Source of the DNA: Halieaceae bacterium
GTDB lineage: Bacteria; Pseudomonadota; Gammaproteobacteria; Pseudomonadales; Halieaceae
Direction of reading: 5' to 3'
Assembly (NCBI GenBank): GCA_011524755.1
Contig: WTJR01000020.1
Span: forward strand, 1-6,928
Length of the DNA stretch: 6,928 bases
Part shown: positions 6,279 to 6,928 of the stretch, piece after piece
Layout of the letters: every line of letters starts with the position of its first letter
How positions within the stretch are numbered: position 1 is the first letter of the stretch
Made by a program: the position numbers and the translations under genes
The notes under the pieces: model-generated
What the model was told of the DNA's origin: nothing
Seen by the model: only the letters and a program-made list of their open reading frames with translations
Database searches by the model: none

Positions 6279-6928
6279 GCGAAGAACAGATGAGTGCACC
6301 CACCCAGGTGGTTGCGCTCTATCGATTTGTGCGGCTGGATGACTTCGAGTCTTTGCGTGAGCCGTTACTTAATTTTTGTCTAGACAGGAACATCAAGGGA
6401 ACGTTGCTGCTCGCACGGGAGGGCATTAACGGAACGGTGGCCGGCAGTAGCTCGGCCATTGAAGCACTGCTCGAATACCTGACCGCCGACGACCGTTTGG
6501 CTGATCTGGACTGTAAGTTTTCCTATCATGAGGAGCGTCCGTTCCTGCGAATGAAGGTCAAGCTCAAGCGCGAAATCGTTACGATGGGGCAGCCGGATAT
6601 TGATCCCAATCAATGTGTTGGACGCTACGCCTCTCCTCAAGAGTGGAATGCACTTATTGATGATCCAGAAGTCTTGGTGATCGATACGCGCAATGAGTAC
6701 GAGGTTGAAATCGGCACCTTTGAAGGCGCGGTAAACCCACATACCAACAGTTTCAGAGAGTTTCCTGATTGGGTAGATCAGAACCTCGACCCCAGCAAAC
6801 ATAAAAAAGTGGCGATGTTTTGCACTGGAGGTATTCGGTGCGAGAAATCGACGTCACTGCTAGTCTCCAAGGGATTCGAAGACGTCTGGCATCTGAAGGG
6901 TGGCATCCTAAATTACCTTGAGCAGACT
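6275..6928 (+). CDS. trhO: tRNA uridine(34) hydroxylase TrhO (YceA), cut by window edge
   Basis: Rhodanese-domain enzyme that hydroxylates wobble uridine 34 of certain tRNAs to 5-hydroxyuridine using oxygen, the prephenate-independent first step toward cmo5U/mo5U. The visible 218 codons are open to the window end; the family is about 350 residues, so roughly the last third is missing. The N-terminal domain (about 12-105) carries GTLLLAREGINGTVAG (42-57), and the rhodanese domain starts near VLVIDTRNEYEVEIGTFEGA (133-152). The active-site loop FCTGGIRCEKST (182-193) has C183 and C189; the second is the position of the rhodanese catalytic cysteine, followed by HLKGGILNYLE (206-216), typical of the family. 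The GTG start at 6275 overlaps the bolA stop as GTGA; an in-frame ATG at 6290 (residue 6) is an alternative, and neither has a strong ribosome-binding site. Identity is secure from these motifs. Confidence 0.95.
   Translation, partial: MSEEQMSAPTQVVALYRFVRLDDFESLREPLLNFCLDRNIKGTLLLAREGINGTVAGSSSAIEALLEYLTADDRLADLDCKFSYHEERPFLRMKVKLKREIVTMGQPDIDPNQCVGRYASPQEWNALIDDPEVLVIDTRNEYEVEIGTFEGAVNPHTNSFREFPDWVDQNLDPSKHKKVAMFCTGGIRCEKSTSLLVSKGFEDVWHLKGGILNYLEQT

Noticed and set aside
6380..6802. Open frame of 140 codons on the minus strand
   Set aside because: It is antisense to trhO, whose plus-strand translation carries the full rhodanese motif and family pattern; the minus-strand product resembles nothing and has no ribosome-binding site.
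1..6928. CRISPR arrays, tRNA or rRNA genes, insertion sequences, phage or defence genes
   Set aside because: No direct repeat arrays, cloverleaf-like segments, transposase motifs or terminal inverted repeats were seen; coding regions cover nearly the entire window with housekeeping genes.

Overview
The window is ordinary core-genome sequence from a gammaproteobacterium with balanced base composition. The protein sequences and the gene order valS-holC-pepA // lptF-lptG match the arrangement known from Escherichia coli and Pseudomonas. I infer a free-living, possibly marine, relative of the Pseudomonadales/Cellvibrionales type, but the exact genus cannot be read from the sequence. I see no insertion sequence, phage gene, CRISPR array, tRNA or rRNA.

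Layout. Positions 1-2670, minus strand: a leftward operon pepA (aminopeptidase A), holC (DNA polymerase III chi subunit) and valS (valyl-tRNA synthetase; only the N-terminal 236 residues lie inside the window). Positions 2671-2779: divergent promoter region. Positions 2780-4923, plus strand: lptF and lptG, the two inner-membrane permease subunits of the lipopolysaccharide exporter, overlapping each other. Positions 4933-5872, minus strand: a two-gene operon of an uncharacterised small protein with a disordered tail, followed by an RDD-family membrane protein that converges tail-to-tail on lptG. Positions 5873-5963: a second divergent promoter region. Positions 5964-6928, plus strand: bolA and, overlapping it by four bases, trhO (tRNA U34 hydroxylase, formerly yceA), cut by the window edge after 218 codons.

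How the genes work together. LptF and LptG form the heterodimer through which the ATPase LptB drives LPS from the inner membrane to the periplasmic bridge. PepA, HolC and ValS are housekeeping proteins with unrelated jobs and conserved neighbourhood. BolA (iron-sulfur/redox-linked regulator) and TrhO (tRNA wobble-uridine hydroxylation) are translationally coupled here. All catalytic motifs that I could check are intact. Coding density is very high, and no gene-free gap exceeds about 110 bases.

I did not find a clearly new biological system. The points most worth a second look are a slippery run of seven G in the lptF/lptG overlap that would join the two frames by a -1 shift, the uncharacterised partner of the RDD protein, and the bolA-trhO coupling.
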